Positions 49,567 to 61,006 are shown, counted from the first letter of the stretch. The stretch: 64,000 nt of DNA from Campylobacter sp. RM16187 (GCF_025319965.1 NZ_CP012549.1:1426001-1490000); one strand, 5' to 3'. The notes: a model not told the origin generated them from the sequence alone. A program made the numbers and translations.

Positions 49567-51685
49567 CTTTTAACTCCTCTAAAATAGAGCTCAAACCATC
49601 TCTTAATTTTTCAAAATGAATTAAATTTTCAGCTATTTCGCCGCCTGTTTTGCTTAAAATTTCACTCTCTTTTGCAAGCCTATTTTCATCCTCTTCAAAC
49701 ACTATGCGTCTGTGCCGCATTTTTGCGTTAAGCTTCTTTTCAAACTCATCTTTTTCAAACTTAATTAAATTAAATACAAAATTGGCAATCTTTTCATCTT
49801 TTAAAAACTCTTCCAAACTTGTATTTATGCTATTTTCCAACTCTTTTGAATTTAAAAATTTACAAATTTTTTGCGCTACGTCCATATATCCAAAACTAAC
49901 ACCTTGTGCGCTTAGATAATCTCCGATATTAAACACTTTTTCGTCTACATCAATCTTAAAATCTGCAAATTTTAAACTAATATTTGTGGCGCAAGATTTT
50001 ATGCGTCTTAAAATTTCATTTCGTTTTATTCTAGCTGTAGCCAAAAGACCGTCGTTTAGAGATGTTTGAATGATGTATTTTATTCTATCCTCATCTATAT
50101 TTTCTTTACGCCTTTTAGCAAAATCAACTTCATTTAAAATTCTATCCTTAAGAGTTGTGCCAACTAATCTTAAGCTCATTAAAAAATCGGCATCAAGGCT
50201 ATTTATATCAATCTTCTCAAATTCACTAATAACCATATCTTCTATAGCCTTAAACTCTTCGGTAAGGGCGTCTTTTCTCTCTTTTAGGCTTTTTAGATTT
50301 TGACTTAGCTCCAAATTTGAACCAGTTAAATGAATCAAACTCTCTTTAGTCTCTTCTAAAAACTCACTTGCAACAGAGATAAGCTCTTTTTTGTATGCTT
50401 CCAATACAAGCCTTGATTTCTCGCTATGCTGTCCAAAAAATATCTCATAAAGATACTCTTTAAAGCTATCCACTCCGCTATCTTCATCACCTTCAAAAAA
50501 CTTCTTGGCACTAATTGTAAAGAAATTAATCTCGCTTGAAATTTTATCAAGCCCGTTTGTTTTAAGCTCTTTTTCTAGACTTTTTTTAGTGTAGTTTATT
50601 ACTTCGCTCAAATCCTGAACCTGCAACAAATCAGCATGTGTAAGAACTACTACAAGCCTAACTATATTAGAGCTTTTAAGCGAATTTATCAAAAACTCTA
50701 CATCTTTTTGCGTAGCACTTTGACTTACATTCATTAAATGCACCATCAAATCGCACTCATTCATATATCTTCGCGCAATCTCTTCACGCAAAAACACGAC
50801 ATCATCTATGCCTGGAGTGTCGACTATACATATCCCATCTCTTAAGAGCTCTAAATTTTCATATAGCTCTACAATTTTAACAGCCTTTGAAATTTCATTT
50901 TGAGCGGTAGTATAGCCTTTTAATTCCTCGGTTTTTATTTCAATCTCTTTGCCTACAAAACGCTTTATACCATCATTTATGTCTAAATCAAGCTCTCTTA
51001 ACTCACTTTCATTCCAAAATTTTACTCTCGCAAAAGAGCTATCAGAATGCTTTAGAATAGTTAAATTTACAGTTTCCGGCACATTTGAAGTACCTAAAAC
51101 TTTAGTTCCCAAAATAGCGTTTAGCAGAGTGGATTTGCCTGCATTTACAACTCCGGTTACAACTACATTAAATACAAGTTCGCTATTTTTTTGTTTTGCT
51201 TTTTTTAATCTATCTTCATAATATCTTCCATTGCAAAGAGATAAAAGTTTCTCGTAAATAAAATCTAAATTGTCCATCTTAGTATGAAAAAAATCTTTTT
51301 GTTCATTATTTTTGTTTTGGTTTTCAGTACCAGAGTCAGCAGATATGGAATTTATAAAATTTTCTAAATTTTCTAGCTCTAAAGCAGTTATAATAGCTTC
51401 ATTTTGAAGTCTTTTAAGGGTATCTAATAGTCTATTTTTTGAAATTTTTGAGTTTAAAAGAGCATTTATTATCCCAACTTGAGCGCTTTGGACGCTGTAT
51501 ATGTTAGCTTTCAAATTTAATGCATGTAAAATATCCCTAAAGTCGTAAATGGCAATAAATCTATCATAATTTTTCTGATTAGTAGCCATCAAAACGGCTA
51601 GTAATCTCTCATCGCCGATAAGAAGTTTTTTCATATCCAAAAACAACTTATCACTACCCCAAATTTCACTTAAAAATTTATCCAT
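49559..51685 (-). CDS. Bacterial dynamin-like GTPase (DLP1 type)
   Basis: I start at 51685 (MDKFLSEIWGS), with AAAGAG upstream; 708 residues. An N-terminal helical domain of about 150 residues precedes P-loop GVVNAGKSTLLNAILG, switch VPETVNLT, G3 DTPGIDDV and G4 THADLLQ. Long helices follow. It would partner the downstream DLP2-like protein. Synteny with frdB matches C. jejuni. Confidence 0.88.
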   Translation of the reverse strand: MDKFLSEIWGSDKLFLDMKKLLIGDERLLAVLMATNQKNYDRFIAIYDFRDILHALNLKANIYSVQSAQVGIINALLNSKISKNRLLDTLKRLQNEAIITALELENLENFINSISADSGTENQNKNNEQKDFFHTKMDNLDFIYEKLLSLCNGRYYEDRLKKAKQKNSELVFNVVVTGVVNAGKSTLLNAILGTKVLGTSNVPETVNLTILKHSDSSFARVKFWNESELRELDLDINDGIKRFVGKEIEIKTEELKGYTTAQNEISKAVKIVELYENLELLRDGICIVDTPGIDDVVFLREEIARRYMNECDLMVHLMNVSQSATQKDVEFLINSLKSSNIVRLVVVLTHADLLQVQDLSEVINYTKKSLEKELKTNGLDKISSEINFFTISAKKFFEGDEDSGVDSFKEYLYEIFFGQHSEKSRLVLEAYKKELISVASEFLEETKESLIHLTGSNLELSQNLKSLKERKDALTEEFKAIEDMVISEFEKIDINSLDADFLMSLRLVGTTLKDRILNEVDFAKRRKENIDEDRIKYIIQTSLNDGLLATARIKRNEILRRIKSCATNISLKFADFKIDVDEKVFNIGDYLSAQGVSFGYMDVAQKICKFLNSKELENSINTSLEEFLKDEKIANFVFNLIKFEKDEFEKKLNAKMRHRRIVFEEDENRLAKESEILSKTGGEIAENLIHFEKLRDGLSSILEELKDA

Positions 51686-51770
51686 ACATAGCTCTTTAAC
51701 AAAGATTATCAATATAAGATTTTAGTATATTTTCACTTAATGGTAGAGAAATAAATAGTATTGTAAATAC

Positions 51771-51792
51771 AAGAGAGCCAAGAGGCTCTCTT
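51771..51792 (-). terminator. Hairpin after frdB
   Basis: AAGAGAGCC and GGCTCTCTT form a 9-bp stem with a 4-base loop just past the frdB stop. The T run on the minus strand is poor, so read-through into the dynamin genes is possible. Confidence 0.6.
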
Positions 51793-51796
51793 AAAA

Positions 51797-52516
51797 TTAT
51801 TTTACTGTAGCTAGTTTGCGACGCATATATGCGATTTTGCTTTGAAGCGGAAGGTGTTTTGGACAGTTGTCTTCACACCCTAGAAGAGTCATACATCCAA
51901 ATACTCCGTCATCATCACCCACAAGCTCATAGAAGTCTTCGTCTGTTCTTTTATCAAGTGCATCTATTTTAAATCTTGCTACACGGTTAAGTCCAACAGC
52001 ACCGATAAAATCAGGTCTCATTATAGCTGTTCCGCAAGCCGCTACGCAGATTCCGCACTCTATACATCTATCAAGCTCAAAAACCTCTTGTGCCACTTCA
52101 GGCTCGACCTTCTCTTCAAGCTTACTTATATCAGTCTCATGATCTGTGTGTATCCAGCTTTCTACGCGCTTACTCATTGCATTCATCCAATTGCCTGTAT
52201 CCACGCTTAGATCTTTTAGTAGCTTAAATACAGGAAGCGGCATAAGCTCTATTACACCGCTTTCATAATCTTTTGTGAGCGTTCTACAAGCAAGCTTTGG
52301 CGTACCGTTTACCAGCATTCCACAACTTCCGCAAATTCCCGCTCTGCATACGAAGTCAAAACTAAGATCCGGATCAAATTTCTCTCTAATAACATTTAAC
52401 GCTATAAATAGCGACATACCCGGAGTTTCCTCCAGCTCATACGAAGCAAAATGTGGTTTTGAAATTTTGCTTAACGGATTATATTTAAATGCTCTAATTG
52501 TAATTTTTCTACTCAT
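51797..52516 (-). CDS. frdB: Fumarate reductase iron-sulfur subunit
   Basis: 239 residues. [2Fe-2S] ligands in [15 protein letters not shown] then C; [4Fe-4S]/[3Fe-4S] ligands in [12 protein letters not shown] and [15 protein letters not shown]. It conducts electrons between FrdA and the dihaem FrdC. The start overlaps frdA by 8 bp. Length is normal for the epsilon type. Confidence 0.95.
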   Translation of the reverse strand: MSRKITIRAFKYNPLSKISKPHFASYELEETPGMSLFIALNVIREKFDPDLSFDFVCRAGICGSCGMLVNGTPKLACRTLTKDYESGVIELMPLPVFKLLKDLSVDTGNWMNAMSKRVESWIHTDHETDISKLEEKVEPEVAQEVFELDRCIECGICVAACGTAIMRPDFIGAVGLNRVARFKIDALDKRTDEDFYELVGDDDGVFGCMTLLGCEDNCPKHLPLQSKIAYMRRKLATVK

Positions 52517-54497
52517 ATCCTATACCTGCTCTTTCATTTGGCGCTTTATATTTTGGTTGTAACTCGTAAGGCATAAGCGCATTTTGAATTTCGTATCTAC
52601 CCTTACCCTCCGCTTCCATTTTGGCACGGATCTCATCAACTTGTGCTTGGCGGATAGCACTGTCAGGGTGCTCTATAATATTTCCTTTAGCTCCATATCC
52701 TCTAAAGGCTGGCGGAATCTCCATCTTCATAATATCAAGTGGTTCATACTCTACAGTAGGCATTGTATCGCCCTCTTTCCAGCTTGTTATAGTTCTATTT
52801 AGCCAATTTAAGTCATCTCTTTTTGTATAATCTTCTCTATAGTGAGCGCCACGGCTCTCTGTTCTAAGAAGCGCACCATAAGCTATACAAAGCGATAGTT
52901 TTAGCATTTTTGGTACTCTGTAAGCTTCTTCTAGTTCAGGATTTCCAAATAGATTTTTATTAGCTACTTTAACGTCAAGAGATTGCTTATAAAGCTCCTC
53001 AAGCTCTTTTACGGCCTTTTCAAGCCCCTCGCCCGTTCTAAATATAGCTACGTGTTCCCACATAACATCTTTCATTCTGTTTTTTATCTCAAATACGTTA
53101 AATTTACCCTCTTTTTTAAGAAGGCTATTCATATAATCTATCTGACCTTGAACAAATTTGTAGATATTTTCAGTTCTAATCTCTATATCGTGAGTCGCAC
53201 AATAATCTGCAAAATAATCACCCACAATCATACCTGCCACAACTGTCTCTGATACGGAGTTTCCACCAAGACGGTTAAATCCGTGCATATCCCAACAAGC
53301 AGCCTCTCCTGCACTAAATAATCCAGCCAAAGTAGGGCTCTCACCTCTAGGATTTGTCTTAATTCCACCCATTGAGTAGTGCTGCATAGGAAGAATTGGC
53401 GCCCAACCTTTTGGACCCTCGTCAGCAGGATCTATTCCGTTGAAAATTTGGCAAATTTCTTGAACATCACGTAGGTTTTTTTCTATATGTTCGCGTCCAA
53501 GTATACTAATATCTAGCCATACGTGCTCTCCATAAGGACTCTTTACGCCTTTTCCTGCACGAATATGCTCCATAATACGGCGACTTACGACGTCACGGCT
53601 AGCAAGCTCTTTTTTCTCAGGCTCATAATCAGGCATAAAGCGATATCCGTCCACGTCACGTAAAATTCCACCGTCACCACGACATCCTTCTGTTAGCAAG
53701 ATTCCGCTTGGAACAATCGGAGTTGGGTGAAATTGAACTGCTTCCATATTTCCAAGTTTTGCTACACCTGTTTCAAGTGCTATTGCAGCTCCTATACCTT
53801 CACAAACAACAGCGTTTGTAGTATGTTTATATACTCTTCCGTATCCGCCTGTGGCTATCAAAGTGCCTTTTGAAACATAAGCTATAATTTCACCAGTTAC
53901 TAAGTCTCTAACTATGGCTCCGTAGCAACGATTATTCTCATGAATTAAGGCTATAGCCTCTTTTCTATCTTCAATCTCAACATTGTGTTTTAAAGCCTCA
54001 TTTGCCACGGCAAATAGCATAGTGTGACCGGTAGCGTCAGCTGTATAACAAGTTCTCCATTTTTTCGTACCACCGAAGTCACGAGAATGGATTAATCCAT
54101 GAACCTCATCTTTTTCTACAATAGTAGTTTTTTGAGCGTTGATAATAGCGCTTCTTTCACCTTTAGTAATTCTAGTCCAAGGTACACCCCAAGCGGCAAG
54201 CTCACGAATAGCTTTTGGAGCAGTTTGGCAAAACATTCTAGCAACATCTTGATCGCATCCCCAGTCGCTTCCTTTTACGGTATCCGCAAAGTGGACATCC
54301 TCATTGTCACCCTCACTCATCTTTGAGTTTCCAAGGCTTGCTTGCATACCACCTTGTGCGGCTGCAGAGTGAGAACGTTTAACCGGAATAAGACTTAAAA
54401 CTATAGTGCTAAGACCTTTTTCACCGGCTGCAACAGCAGCTCTAAGTCCGGCAAGTCCTCCGCCGATAACTAATGCATCACAATATTTTATATTCAT
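52509..54497 (-). CDS. frdA: Fumarate reductase flavoprotein subunit
   Basis: 662 residues. FAD-binding [17 protein letters not shown], the flavin-linking His in HSAAAQGG, catalytic region [20 protein letters not shown] with GGYRFM-like DGYRFM and Arg in the RDVVSRR motif, and HYSMGGI. It reduces fumarate, and in Campylobacter also oxidizes succinate, using menaquinone. Middle gene of frdCAB. Confidence 0.96.
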   Translation of the reverse strand: MNIKYCDALVIGGGLAGLRAAVAAGEKGLSTIVLSLIPVKRSHSAAAQGGMQASLGNSKMSEGDNEDVHFADTVKGSDWGCDQDVARMFCQTAPKAIRELAAWGVPWTRITKGERSAIINAQKTTIVEKDEVHGLIHSRDFGGTKKWRTCYTADATGHTMLFAVANEALKHNVEIEDRKEAIALIHENNRCYGAIVRDLVTGEIIAYVSKGTLIATGGYGRVYKHTTNAVVCEGIGAAIALETGVAKLGNMEAVQFHPTPIVPSGILLTEGCRGDGGILRDVDGYRFMPDYEPEKKELASRDVVSRRIMEHIRAGKGVKSPYGEHVWLDISILGREHIEKNLRDVQEICQIFNGIDPADEGPKGWAPILPMQHYSMGGIKTNPRGESPTLAGLFSAGEAACWDMHGFNRLGGNSVSETVVAGMIVGDYFADYCATHDIEIRTENIYKFVQGQIDYMNSLLKKEGKFNVFEIKNRMKDVMWEHVAIFRTGEGLEKAVKELEELYKQSLDVKVANKNLFGNPELEEAYRVPKMLKLSLCIAYGALLRTESRGAHYREDYTKRDDLNWLNRTITSWKEGDTMPTVEYEPLDIMKMEIPPAFRGYGAKGNIIEHPDSAIRQAQVDEIRAKMEAEGKGRYEIQNALMPYELQPKYKAPNERAGIGYE

Positions 54498-54513
54498 TTC
54501 TAGCTCCTATCCA

Positions 54514-55218
54514 TTAATGACTAAGGCCGATCCAGACGAAATCGGCAATTAATGCGATTAAAGCGAGCCCGCCAAAAACAGCAAAAATTATAGTTCTGGC
54601 CTTATTTCTTTTTGCTAACATCTCCTGTCTGCTAGCTCCTTCAATACTTACCCATTTAACATACAATCTATACATTCCTACACCTGCGTGAACTACCATA
54701 AATACAAGCAATGCAAGATAAAAAATTTCCAATCTAGCAAAATTTGCAGCAGAGCTATCAGCAGTAATATGTCCACCAAAAACTATATCAACTAAGTGCC
54801 CGCTTGCAGCAAAAAAGAGTGCAAATCCTGTTAAAAACTGAAACCACCATAGAGTAGTATCAAGGTGTTTCATGCGTTTTTTGTGTCCTATAAACATCAA
54901 ATATTGTCTAAAATTGGCAGGGAATTTTCTCATAGCCAAAAACGCATGAGCGATAAAGACAACAAAAATTACAGCGGCTATTACGTTTGTAATCCACCAA
55001 GTAGCTTCGCCAAACAAAAATTTTGCTTCCGCAAAGCCAACTACGGCATTGAATGCATCCTTACCAAGTAAAATGGTTGAAGTAAATACCATATGACATA
55101 GTATAAAACAGGCCAGAATAAATCCTGTTATACTTTGCCACCTGTCCCAGACCGCAGGACAGCGACTCTTTTTGCAGTCAGCCTGTGTCCCCAGAAACCC
55201 TTCTATAAGCCCACTCAT
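54514..55218 (-). CDS. frdC: Fumarate reductase dihaem cytochrome b subunit
   Basis: I start at 55218 (MSGLIEGFLG), the ATG with AAGGAG seven bases upstream; two extra residues are possible. 234 residues with five membrane spans and haem-ligating His residues in CHMVFTS, AHAFLAM, ASGHLVDI and VVHAGVGM. It anchors the complex and passes electrons from menaquinol. First gene of the operon. TATAAT at 55285-55280 is a good -10. Confidence 0.93.
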   Translation of the reverse strand: MSGLIEGFLGTQADCKKSRCPAVWDRWQSITGFILACFILCHMVFTSTILLGKDAFNAVVGFAEAKFLFGEATWWITNVIAAVIFVVFIAHAFLAMRKFPANFRQYLMFIGHKKRMKHLDTTLWWFQFLTGFALFFAASGHLVDIVFGGHITADSSAANFARLEIFYLALLVFMVVHAGVGMYRLYVKWVSIEGASRQEMLAKRNKARTIIFAVFGGLALIALIADFVWIGLSH

Positions 55219-55279
55219 GAGCACTCCTTAATATATTGTAATTTTTAGCTTTATGCAAAATTTTTTTGGTAAAACTAAA

Positions 55280-55285
55280 ATTATA
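55280..55285 (-). promoter_or_regulatory. Probable -10 box of the frd operon
   Basis: TATAAT on the minus strand, about 62 bp before the frdC start, in an AT-rich patch with T-rich sequence upstream. No -35 is evident, as usual in Campylobacter. Confidence 0.5.
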
Positions 55286-55323
55286 TGTAATAATACTACA
55301 CTGTAACTTTAATTCTTGTTAAA

Positions 55324-56136
55324 TTATTTAGTATAATTTTTTTTTAAAAAGAAAAATATAAAAATTCCACCCAGAAACATTATAAATGATAATATCTGTC
55401 CCATTGAAAAATTTAAAAATACAAAACCTATTCCAAAGTCAGGCTCTCTATAAAACTCGCATATAAACCTTGCTAAAGTATAAAATATGGCATACATAGC
55501 TATAAGCTCTCCATCGAATTTCTTAAACTTTCTATAAAAAAATAATATAATAAAAATGATTATGCCTTCTAGCAATGCTTCATAAATTTGAGATGGGTGT
55601 CTAAGTATACCTGCGACATAAATTCCCCAAGGAACATCCGTAGAACGACCGACAAGCTCTTGATTTAAGAAATTCCCAATACGACCGAAAAAATATCCGA
55701 GCGGAATAGAAAGAGCGCAAAGATCAAGGAGTGCAAGTGTATTTTGTTTATACTTCCTGCAAAAAGCGATTGTCGCTATCAAAAATCCAATAACCGCACC
55801 ATGATAGCTCATACCTCGAATTCCTATAAATTCTCCGTTATGAAAAGGATTAAAAATTTGCCAAGGATGGGTTAGATAATAAAAGGTATTTGAATCATAA
55901 ATGACTATATAACCGATTCTTGCGCCTAAAATTACTCCGATTTCAACCCAGAAAAAGTAGTTATCAAGTAGAGAGTCTGATATGCTCATCTTATCAAATT
56001 TAACTATAAATTTGGCTATTCCAAGCGCAACAACAAGAGCCAAAACATACATAATCCCATACCAATGAACGCTAAGTCCAAATATTTTAAAGGCTACCGG
56101 ATCAAAATTATTATAGATGTTGTTCCACCAACTCAT
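55324..56136 (-). CDS. lgt: Prolipoprotein diacylglyceryl transferase
   Basis: 270 residues with about seven membrane spans. Family motifs: [29 protein letters not shown], and the catalytic signature [14 protein letters not shown], with [12 protein letters not shown] later. It attaches diacylglycerol to lipobox Cys before signal cleavage. Co-oriented with the TorD-like gene, which it overlaps by 4 bp, and with frd, as in C. jejuni. Confidence 0.95.
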   Translation of the reverse strand: MSWWNNIYNNFDPVAFKIFGLSVHWYGIMYVLALVVALGIAKFIVKFDKMSISDSLLDNYFFWVEIGVILGARIGYIVIYDSNTFYYLTHPWQIFNPFHNGEFIGIRGMSYHGAVIGFLIATIAFCRKYKQNTLALLDLCALSIPLGYFFGRIGNFLNQELVGRSTDVPWGIYVAGILRHPSQIYEALLEGIIIFIILFFYRKFKKFDGELIAMYAIFYTLARFICEFYREPDFGIGFVFLNFSMGQILSFIMFLGGIFIFFFLKKNYTK

Positions 56137-56690
56137 CTAGGAACAACTCTTATATTAAATATTTTTTCAATCCCTTCGCTAAAATCCTCGAAAAGATACC
56201 CCATAGAACGATAAAATTTGGTCTTAGCCTCTTTTTGAAGTAAGGGGTATAGCTTTTTAGAGTAAGGTAAAAAATAAGAGCTTAAAAAAACCCCTAAAAT
56301 TTCTTCTATTTTTTTATCGGCCTTAAGTTGCAGTACGGAGGATAAAAATGAGAGTTGAGAGGTTATACTATCAACATCACTAAGCTTTAAATTTGGCTCA
56401 AATTTACATACCCTATAAAGACCCTCAAGCCTTTTTTTGTCACCTTCAAAGAAAAATTCTGCATTAAAATATTTTTTTAAATTTAAAAAATCCTCTTTTA
56501 TCTCTTCTAAATTTTTCACCTCAAGCGACTCTTTATATAGCTTCGAGCCTGTTAAGTTAGCTTCGTTATTGTTTTTTATAACCCAATTTGAATTTTTTTT
56601 GATCTCGTTAAAAATTTCTTCACTTGGACAATTTGCAAAATTTAGTGCAAAAATTCTGCAAACCACAGAGTAAAATTCACCAATCTTCAT
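56133..56690 (-). CDS. TorD-like chaperone of uncertain client
   Basis: 185 residues, all helical. The end, [20 protein letters not shown] then YLFEDFSEG, matches the C-terminal part of TorD/DmsD-type chaperones that fold molybdoenzymes. No molybdoenzyme gene is adjacent, so the client is unknown. It overlaps lgt by 4 bp. Confidence 0.55.
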   Translation of the reverse strand: MKIGEFYSVVCRIFALNFANCPSEEIFNEIKKNSNWVIKNNNEANLTGSKLYKESLEVKNLEEIKEDFLNLKKYFNAEFFFEGDKKRLEGLYRVCKFEPNLKLSDVDSITSQLSFLSSVLQLKADKKIEEILGVFLSSYFLPYSKKLYPLLQKEAKTKFYRSMGYLFEDFSEGIEKIFNIRVVPR

Positions 56691-56739
56691 ACCTCAGCCT
56701 TTTTTAAATTTTAGCCATTTTACAACTATTTTTAAAAAT

Positions 56740-58908
56740 TTATATTTTTTTAAATCTTAATCTTATTGAATTTAAAACTACAGTAACCGAACTAAAACTC
56801 ATCGCAACTGCGCCATAAACAGGAGTTAAAACAAGTCCAAATACAGGATATAAAACTCCTGCTGCTACAGGAATAAATATAAGGTTATATATAAATGCCC
56901 AAAACAAATTCTCTTTTATCGTTTTCATCGTATGCTTAGCTAAATTTATAGACTGCAATACGCTTTTTAGATCATTTTTAATTAGAACTATATCGCCGGC
57001 GTCCTTTGCGATATCAGCTCCGCTACTCATAGCTATACCGACATCGGCTTGCTTTAAAGACGGAGAATCGTTTATGCCATCTCCTACGAAAATAACTCTG
57101 GCTTCTTTTTGAAGCCTTTGTATGATTTCAAATTTTTCATTAGGCATTACCCCGGCAAAAACCTGCTCTATCCCAAGCTTACCAGCGATATTTTTAGCCG
57201 TAAATACATTATCTCCTGTTAGCATTACCGGAGTTATATCCCTTGATTTTAGCTCATCTATTACCTCTTTTGCACTCTCTTTTAAAGTATCACTAAGGCT
57301 TATACAACCTACATATTTACCTTTAATAGAAGCTAAAACCACCCCATTTCCATCATTTTGAGCTTTTAAGATTTTTTCCTTCTCCTCATTTGGAATTTCT
57401 ACTTTAAATTCTTTTAAAAACTCCTCATTTCCTACTATTATCTGATTTTCATCGAGACTTCTAACCCCTCTTCCTGCAATATTTTCAAACCCGCTCTCGT
57501 TTCCTAAAATTTTAATATCAAGACTTGCTGCATACTCTACAATAGCTTTTGATATTGGATGTGAACTTTTTGCCTCTATGGCTGCGATTGGGGCTAAATT
57601 TTCTTCATCTATGTCTGTAAAATTTACAGAAATTTTACCATGAGTCAGGGTTCCGGTCTTATCAAAAATAGCATATTTAGCAGTGTGAATGATCTCTATG
57701 ACTTCGGGATTTTTGACCAAAATTCCATTTTTAGCACCAAGCGAAAGTGATGAGATAATAGCTATAGGAGTAGCAAGCCCTAATGCGCAAGGACAAGAGA
57801 TTATAAGCACACAAATCGCACTTAATACTCCCTGAGTAGCATTTCCGGTGAAAGCAATCCAAACCAAGAAAGTAACAAAGGATATAACTATCACGGTTGG
57901 CACAAATATATTAGCCACCCTATCGGCAAAGCGACTAATAGGCATCTTTTTAGTACTAGCATCGCTTAATAAGTTTAAAATTTGAGCCAGCAAAGTTTGA
58001 CTTGAAAGTTTAGTAACCTTTATATTAAGATATCCATTGGTATTTACAGTGCCTGCATTTACCTCATCGCCCATCTTTTTATATACGGGCAGACTCTCGC
58101 CGGTAAGCATAGAGGTATCTATCTCTGCTCCGCCATTTATAATAACACCATCGCAAGGAATATTGTAGCCCGTTTTTACGACTACTATATCCCCTATTTT
58201 AAGATTTGCCACTTCGGTTTCTACAGCTTGACCGTCTGGTTTAAGCACCAAGGCAACCTTTGGCGACATATCCATCAAGCTTTTTAGATAGTCGCCGGCC
58301 TTAGCCTTAGAGCGCTCCTCAAGATACTTGCCAAGAAGAACGAAAGTTATTATCATAGCTGAACCCGAAACATACATATGACGCATATTTTCAGGTATAA
58401 GGTTAGGAGCTAAAAATACGAATACCGAATATAAAAATGCCATCGAGGTGCCAAGTGCAACCAGCACATTCATATCGAAATTTCTGTTTTTAAGTGCCGC
58501 AAGAGCGTGTATAAAGAAATCTTTTCCGCATACGGCAAGAGTGATCAATGCCAAAAACAGCATTATAAAGGCTTTTGGCTCACTCATGTTTCCGCTCATC
58601 TCAAGCCACATTATTATCGCGCTAAAAATGGTGGCTGAGATAAAGTTATTCCTCAAATTTTTTATATGAGCGGCTCGTTTTTTCTCGAACTCTCCAAGAT
58701 CTTTAGCAATTTCATAGCCAAGTTTTTTTATCTTTTCTTCTATTTTGGGACGAATACTCTCATCTTGCACTATAAATTCGCCCGTAGCATTGGCGAAATT
58801 TACTTTAGCCTCTACTACTCCATCCATCTTTTTTACAGCTCGTTCAATAGCATTCGAGCAGTTTACGCAGGTCATACCTGCGATATTTAATTTGAGATTT
58901 TTCTGCAT
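56740..58908 (-). CDS. copA: Copper-exporting P1B-type ATPase
   Basis: 722 residues. One N-terminal metal-binding domain (GMTCVNCSNAIERAV), eight membrane spans, the intramembrane metal motif CPCALGLATP, TGES, phosphorylation site DKTGT, HP locus SSHPISKAI, and GDGINDSP. It pumps Cu(I) out of the cytoplasm. The small metallochaperone gene precedes it by 1 bp. Confidence 0.95.
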   Translation of the reverse strand: MQKNLKLNIAGMTCVNCSNAIERAVKKMDGVVEAKVNFANATGEFIVQDESIRPKIEEKIKKLGYEIAKDLGEFEKKRAAHIKNLRNNFISATIFSAIIMWLEMSGNMSEPKAFIMLFLALITLAVCGKDFFIHALAALKNRNFDMNVLVALGTSMAFLYSVFVFLAPNLIPENMRHMYVSGSAMIITFVLLGKYLEERSKAKAGDYLKSLMDMSPKVALVLKPDGQAVETEVANLKIGDIVVVKTGYNIPCDGVIINGGAEIDTSMLTGESLPVYKKMGDEVNAGTVNTNGYLNIKVTKLSSQTLLAQILNLLSDASTKKMPISRFADRVANIFVPTVIVISFVTFLVWIAFTGNATQGVLSAICVLIISCPCALGLATPIAIISSLSLGAKNGILVKNPEVIEIIHTAKYAIFDKTGTLTHGKISVNFTDIDEENLAPIAAIEAKSSHPISKAIVEYAASLDIKILGNESGFENIAGRGVRSLDENQIIVGNEEFLKEFKVEIPNEEKEKILKAQNDGNGVVLASIKGKYVGCISLSDTLKESAKEVIDELKSRDITPVMLTGDNVFTAKNIAGKLGIEQVFAGVMPNEKFEIIQRLQKEARVIFVGDGINDSPSLKQADVGIAMSSGADIAKDAGDIVLIKNDLKSVLQSINLAKHTMKTIKENLFWAFIYNLIFIPVAAGVLYPVFGLVLTPVYGAVAMSFSSVTVVLNSIRLRFKKI

Positions 58909-58909
58909 A

Positions 58910-59113
58910 TTAAATTTGCTCGATTACTTCAAATCCGATCTCATCAAGTTCGGATTTAAACCTTTCAATATCCTTATCTTCTATATCTAGGCTTACTACA
59001 CGAGGCTCTACGCTTAGATCTACGTCTATTTTACCAAACTCATCCTCAAGCGACCTTTTAATAGTATTTGCACAATTTTCACAATTAATATTTGCGACTT
59101 TAAATTTTGCCAT
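58910..59113 (-). CDS. Copper metallochaperone (CopZ/CopP-like)
   Basis: 67 residues forming one heavy-metal-associated domain with the metal site INCENCANTI in loop 1, and the usual ferredoxin-like order of strands and helices. It would deliver copper to CopA, encoded next. It overlaps the acetyltransferase stop by 1 bp. Helicobacter has a similar copA-copP pair. Confidence 0.9.
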   Translation of the reverse strand: MAKFKVANINCENCANTIKRSLEDEFGKIDVDLSVEPRVVSLDIEDKDIERFKSELDEIGFEVIEQI

Positions 59114-59664
59114 TACAGCTCCTTTATCATATGGTAATATTTATGAGAATTGATAATTTTGATACAATTTTCCTTAAAACCAAATTTTTCATAAAATTCT
59201 TTCGTTTTTATTTTTTCTTCATCTACAATCAAGGAGACTTTTTTAATGCCTCTTTGGCTCGCTATTTCAAATATAAATTTTATCAGCTCTTTAGCTATGC
59301 CGCGACCTCTAAATTTCTCATCGACAGCTATGCTATCTATGTAAAATTCATCATTAAAACACTCAGCTTCAACATTAGCGCTTGGATCTTTTAATCTTAA
59401 ATGATTTATTATAGGTTCATCAAGACTCTTTAAATCTCCGCCAAAATATGCGCAAACAGCTCCTAATATCTGATCGTTATCCCTATAAATATATATATTG
59501 TTATAACTTAATCTATTTATATCTTGATTAAAAAATGAGGTTAAAATTTCATCACTCTTAGCCCTGCTTGTAGTGCCACTAAGACAAAAAGCGATATCCT
59601 CCATGGCTAAATTTAGCAACTCTATGCAGCGTTTAGAATCTTTTTTATCAGCTCTTGTTATCAT
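59113..59664 (-). CDS. GNAT family acetyltransferase
   Basis: 183 residues. The acetyl-CoA site is VDEKFRGRGIAKELIKFIFE (R-x-x-G-x-G/A), preceded by the beta strand FYIDSIAV and followed by ASQRGIKKVSLIV and FYEKFGFKE. The substrate is unknown. It begins an operon with the copper genes; whether it takes part in metal handling is not evident. Confidence 0.85.
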   Translation of the reverse strand: MITRADKKDSKRCIELLNLAMEDIAFCLSGTTSRAKSDEILTSFFNQDINRLSYNNIYIYRDNDQILGAVCAYFGGDLKSLDEPIINHLRLKDPSANVEAECFNDEFYIDSIAVDEKFRGRGIAKELIKFIFEIASQRGIKKVSLIVDEEKIKTKEFYEKFGFKENCIKIINSHKYYHMIKEL

Positions 59665-59780
59665 AATCCAAATTATAAATTTAAAACATAAATTTTTCCC
59701 AAACAGTATTAAAACCTAAGCTTTTAAAAATGATAAAAAGATTTTTAGCTATAATTACCAAAAATTTTTTAAGGAATTTT

Positions 59781-60488
59781 ATGGGAAGAGCATTTGAATA
59801 TAGGCGAGCGTCCAAAGAAGCGCGCTGGGATAAGATGAGCAAGGTATTTCCAAAGCTTGCAAAAGCGATTACAGTAGCAGCCAAAGAGGGTGGATCAGAC
59901 CCCGATATGAATCCAAAGCTTCGCTCGGCGATAGCTGCCGCAAAAAATGAAAATATGCCAAAAGATAATATCGATGCGGCTATAAAGCGCGCAAACGGCA
60001 AAGATAGTGCAGATATAAAAACCATATCTTATGACGGCAAGGCAGCTCACGGAGTGCAAATCATAGTGGAGTGCGCTACCGATAATCCTACGAGAACAGT
60101 GGCCAATGTAAAAGCTATTTTTAGTAAAAATGGAGGAGAAATTTTACCAAGCGGAAGCCTGGGCTTTATGTTTACGAGAAAGAGCGTTTTCGAGCTTGAA
60201 AAGCCAAATTTGGAGCTTGATGAGATTGAACTTGAATTAATAGACTTTGGACTAACCGAGCTTGAAGAAGAAGACGGAATTTTATATATTTATGGCGACT
60301 ATACAAGCTTTGGTACACTTCACGATGGAATAGAAAAACTCGGACTTGAGGCCAAAAAATCAAGTCTGCAATACATTGCAAATTCTCCTATAAATTTAAG
60401 CGAAGAGCAGATGGAAGAGATAGAAAAACTGCTTGATAAGTTAGAAGATGACGATGACGTTCAAGCCGTATATACAAATATTGAATAA
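59781..60488 (+). CDS. yebC: YebC/PmpR family protein
   Basis: I start at 59781 ([20 protein letters not shown]), where AAGGAA lies upstream; earlier in-frame ATG would add 17 poor residues. 235 residues of typical YebC sequence: [55 protein letters not shown], and the C-terminal PSSLQYI-like KSSLQYIAN. Roles in transcription and in relieving ribosome stalls are described for the family. Confidence 0.93.
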   Translation: MGRAFEYRRASKEARWDKMSKVFPKLAKAITVAAKEGGSDPDMNPKLRSAIAAAKNENMPKDNIDAAIKRANGKDSADIKTISYDGKAAHGVQIIVECATDNPTRTVANVKAIFSKNGGEILPSGSLGFMFTRKSVFELEKPNLELDEIELELIDFGLTELEEEDGILYIYGDYTSFGTLHDGIEKLGLEAKKSSLQYIANSPINLSEEQMEEIEKLLDKLEDDDDVQAVYTNIE

Positions 60489-60505
60489 ATTTAATAAGGG
60501 AAAAT

Positions 60506-61000
60506 ATGAGAAACGAAGAGCTAAAAGTTTACGATATAAACAAAGATGAGTTGGCGAAATTTAAATTTGCTATTATACATACGCAAAAAGGAGACATCAA
60601 GCTTGAGCTATTTGGGGAAGAGGCGCCACAAACAGTTACTAATTTTGCAACTTTAGCCAATGACGGCTTTTATGACGGTCTAAATTTCCACCGCGTAATC
60701 CCGAATTTTGTTATCCAAGGAGGATGTCCTTATGGTACAGGCACGGGAGGTCCTGGATGGAGAATAAAATGCGAATGTGTAGACCAAAAGAGTAAACATA
60801 AACGCGGTAGTCTCTCTATGGCTCATGCAGGACGCGATACCGGCGGAAGTCAATTTTTCGTATGCCATAGCGCACAGCCTCATCTTGATGGAGTTCATAC
60901 TGTTTTTGGACAGGTCGTAGATGACGAAAGCCTAAAAACACTTGACTCTATAAGAGCTGGTGATAAAATAGACTCTATCGAGATAAAAGATAATTTATAA
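60506..61000 (+). CDS. Cyclophilin-type peptidyl-prolyl isomerase
   Basis: 164 residues. [32 protein letters not shown] and [13 protein letters not shown] include the catalytic Arg and Phe/His of cyclophilin A. No signal peptide, so cytoplasmic. It follows yebC by 17 bp; the same yebC-cyclophilin pair occurs in C. jejuni. Followed by a strong hairpin. Confidence 0.93.
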   Translation: MRNEELKVYDINKDELAKFKFAIIHTQKGDIKLELFGEEAPQTVTNFATLANDGFYDGLNFHRVIPNFVIQGGCPYGTGTGGPGWRIKCECVDQKSKHKRGSLSMAHAGRDTGGSQFFVCHSAQPHLDGVHTVFGQVVDDESLKTLDSIRAGDKIDSIEIKDNL

Positions 61001-61006
61001 AAACTA

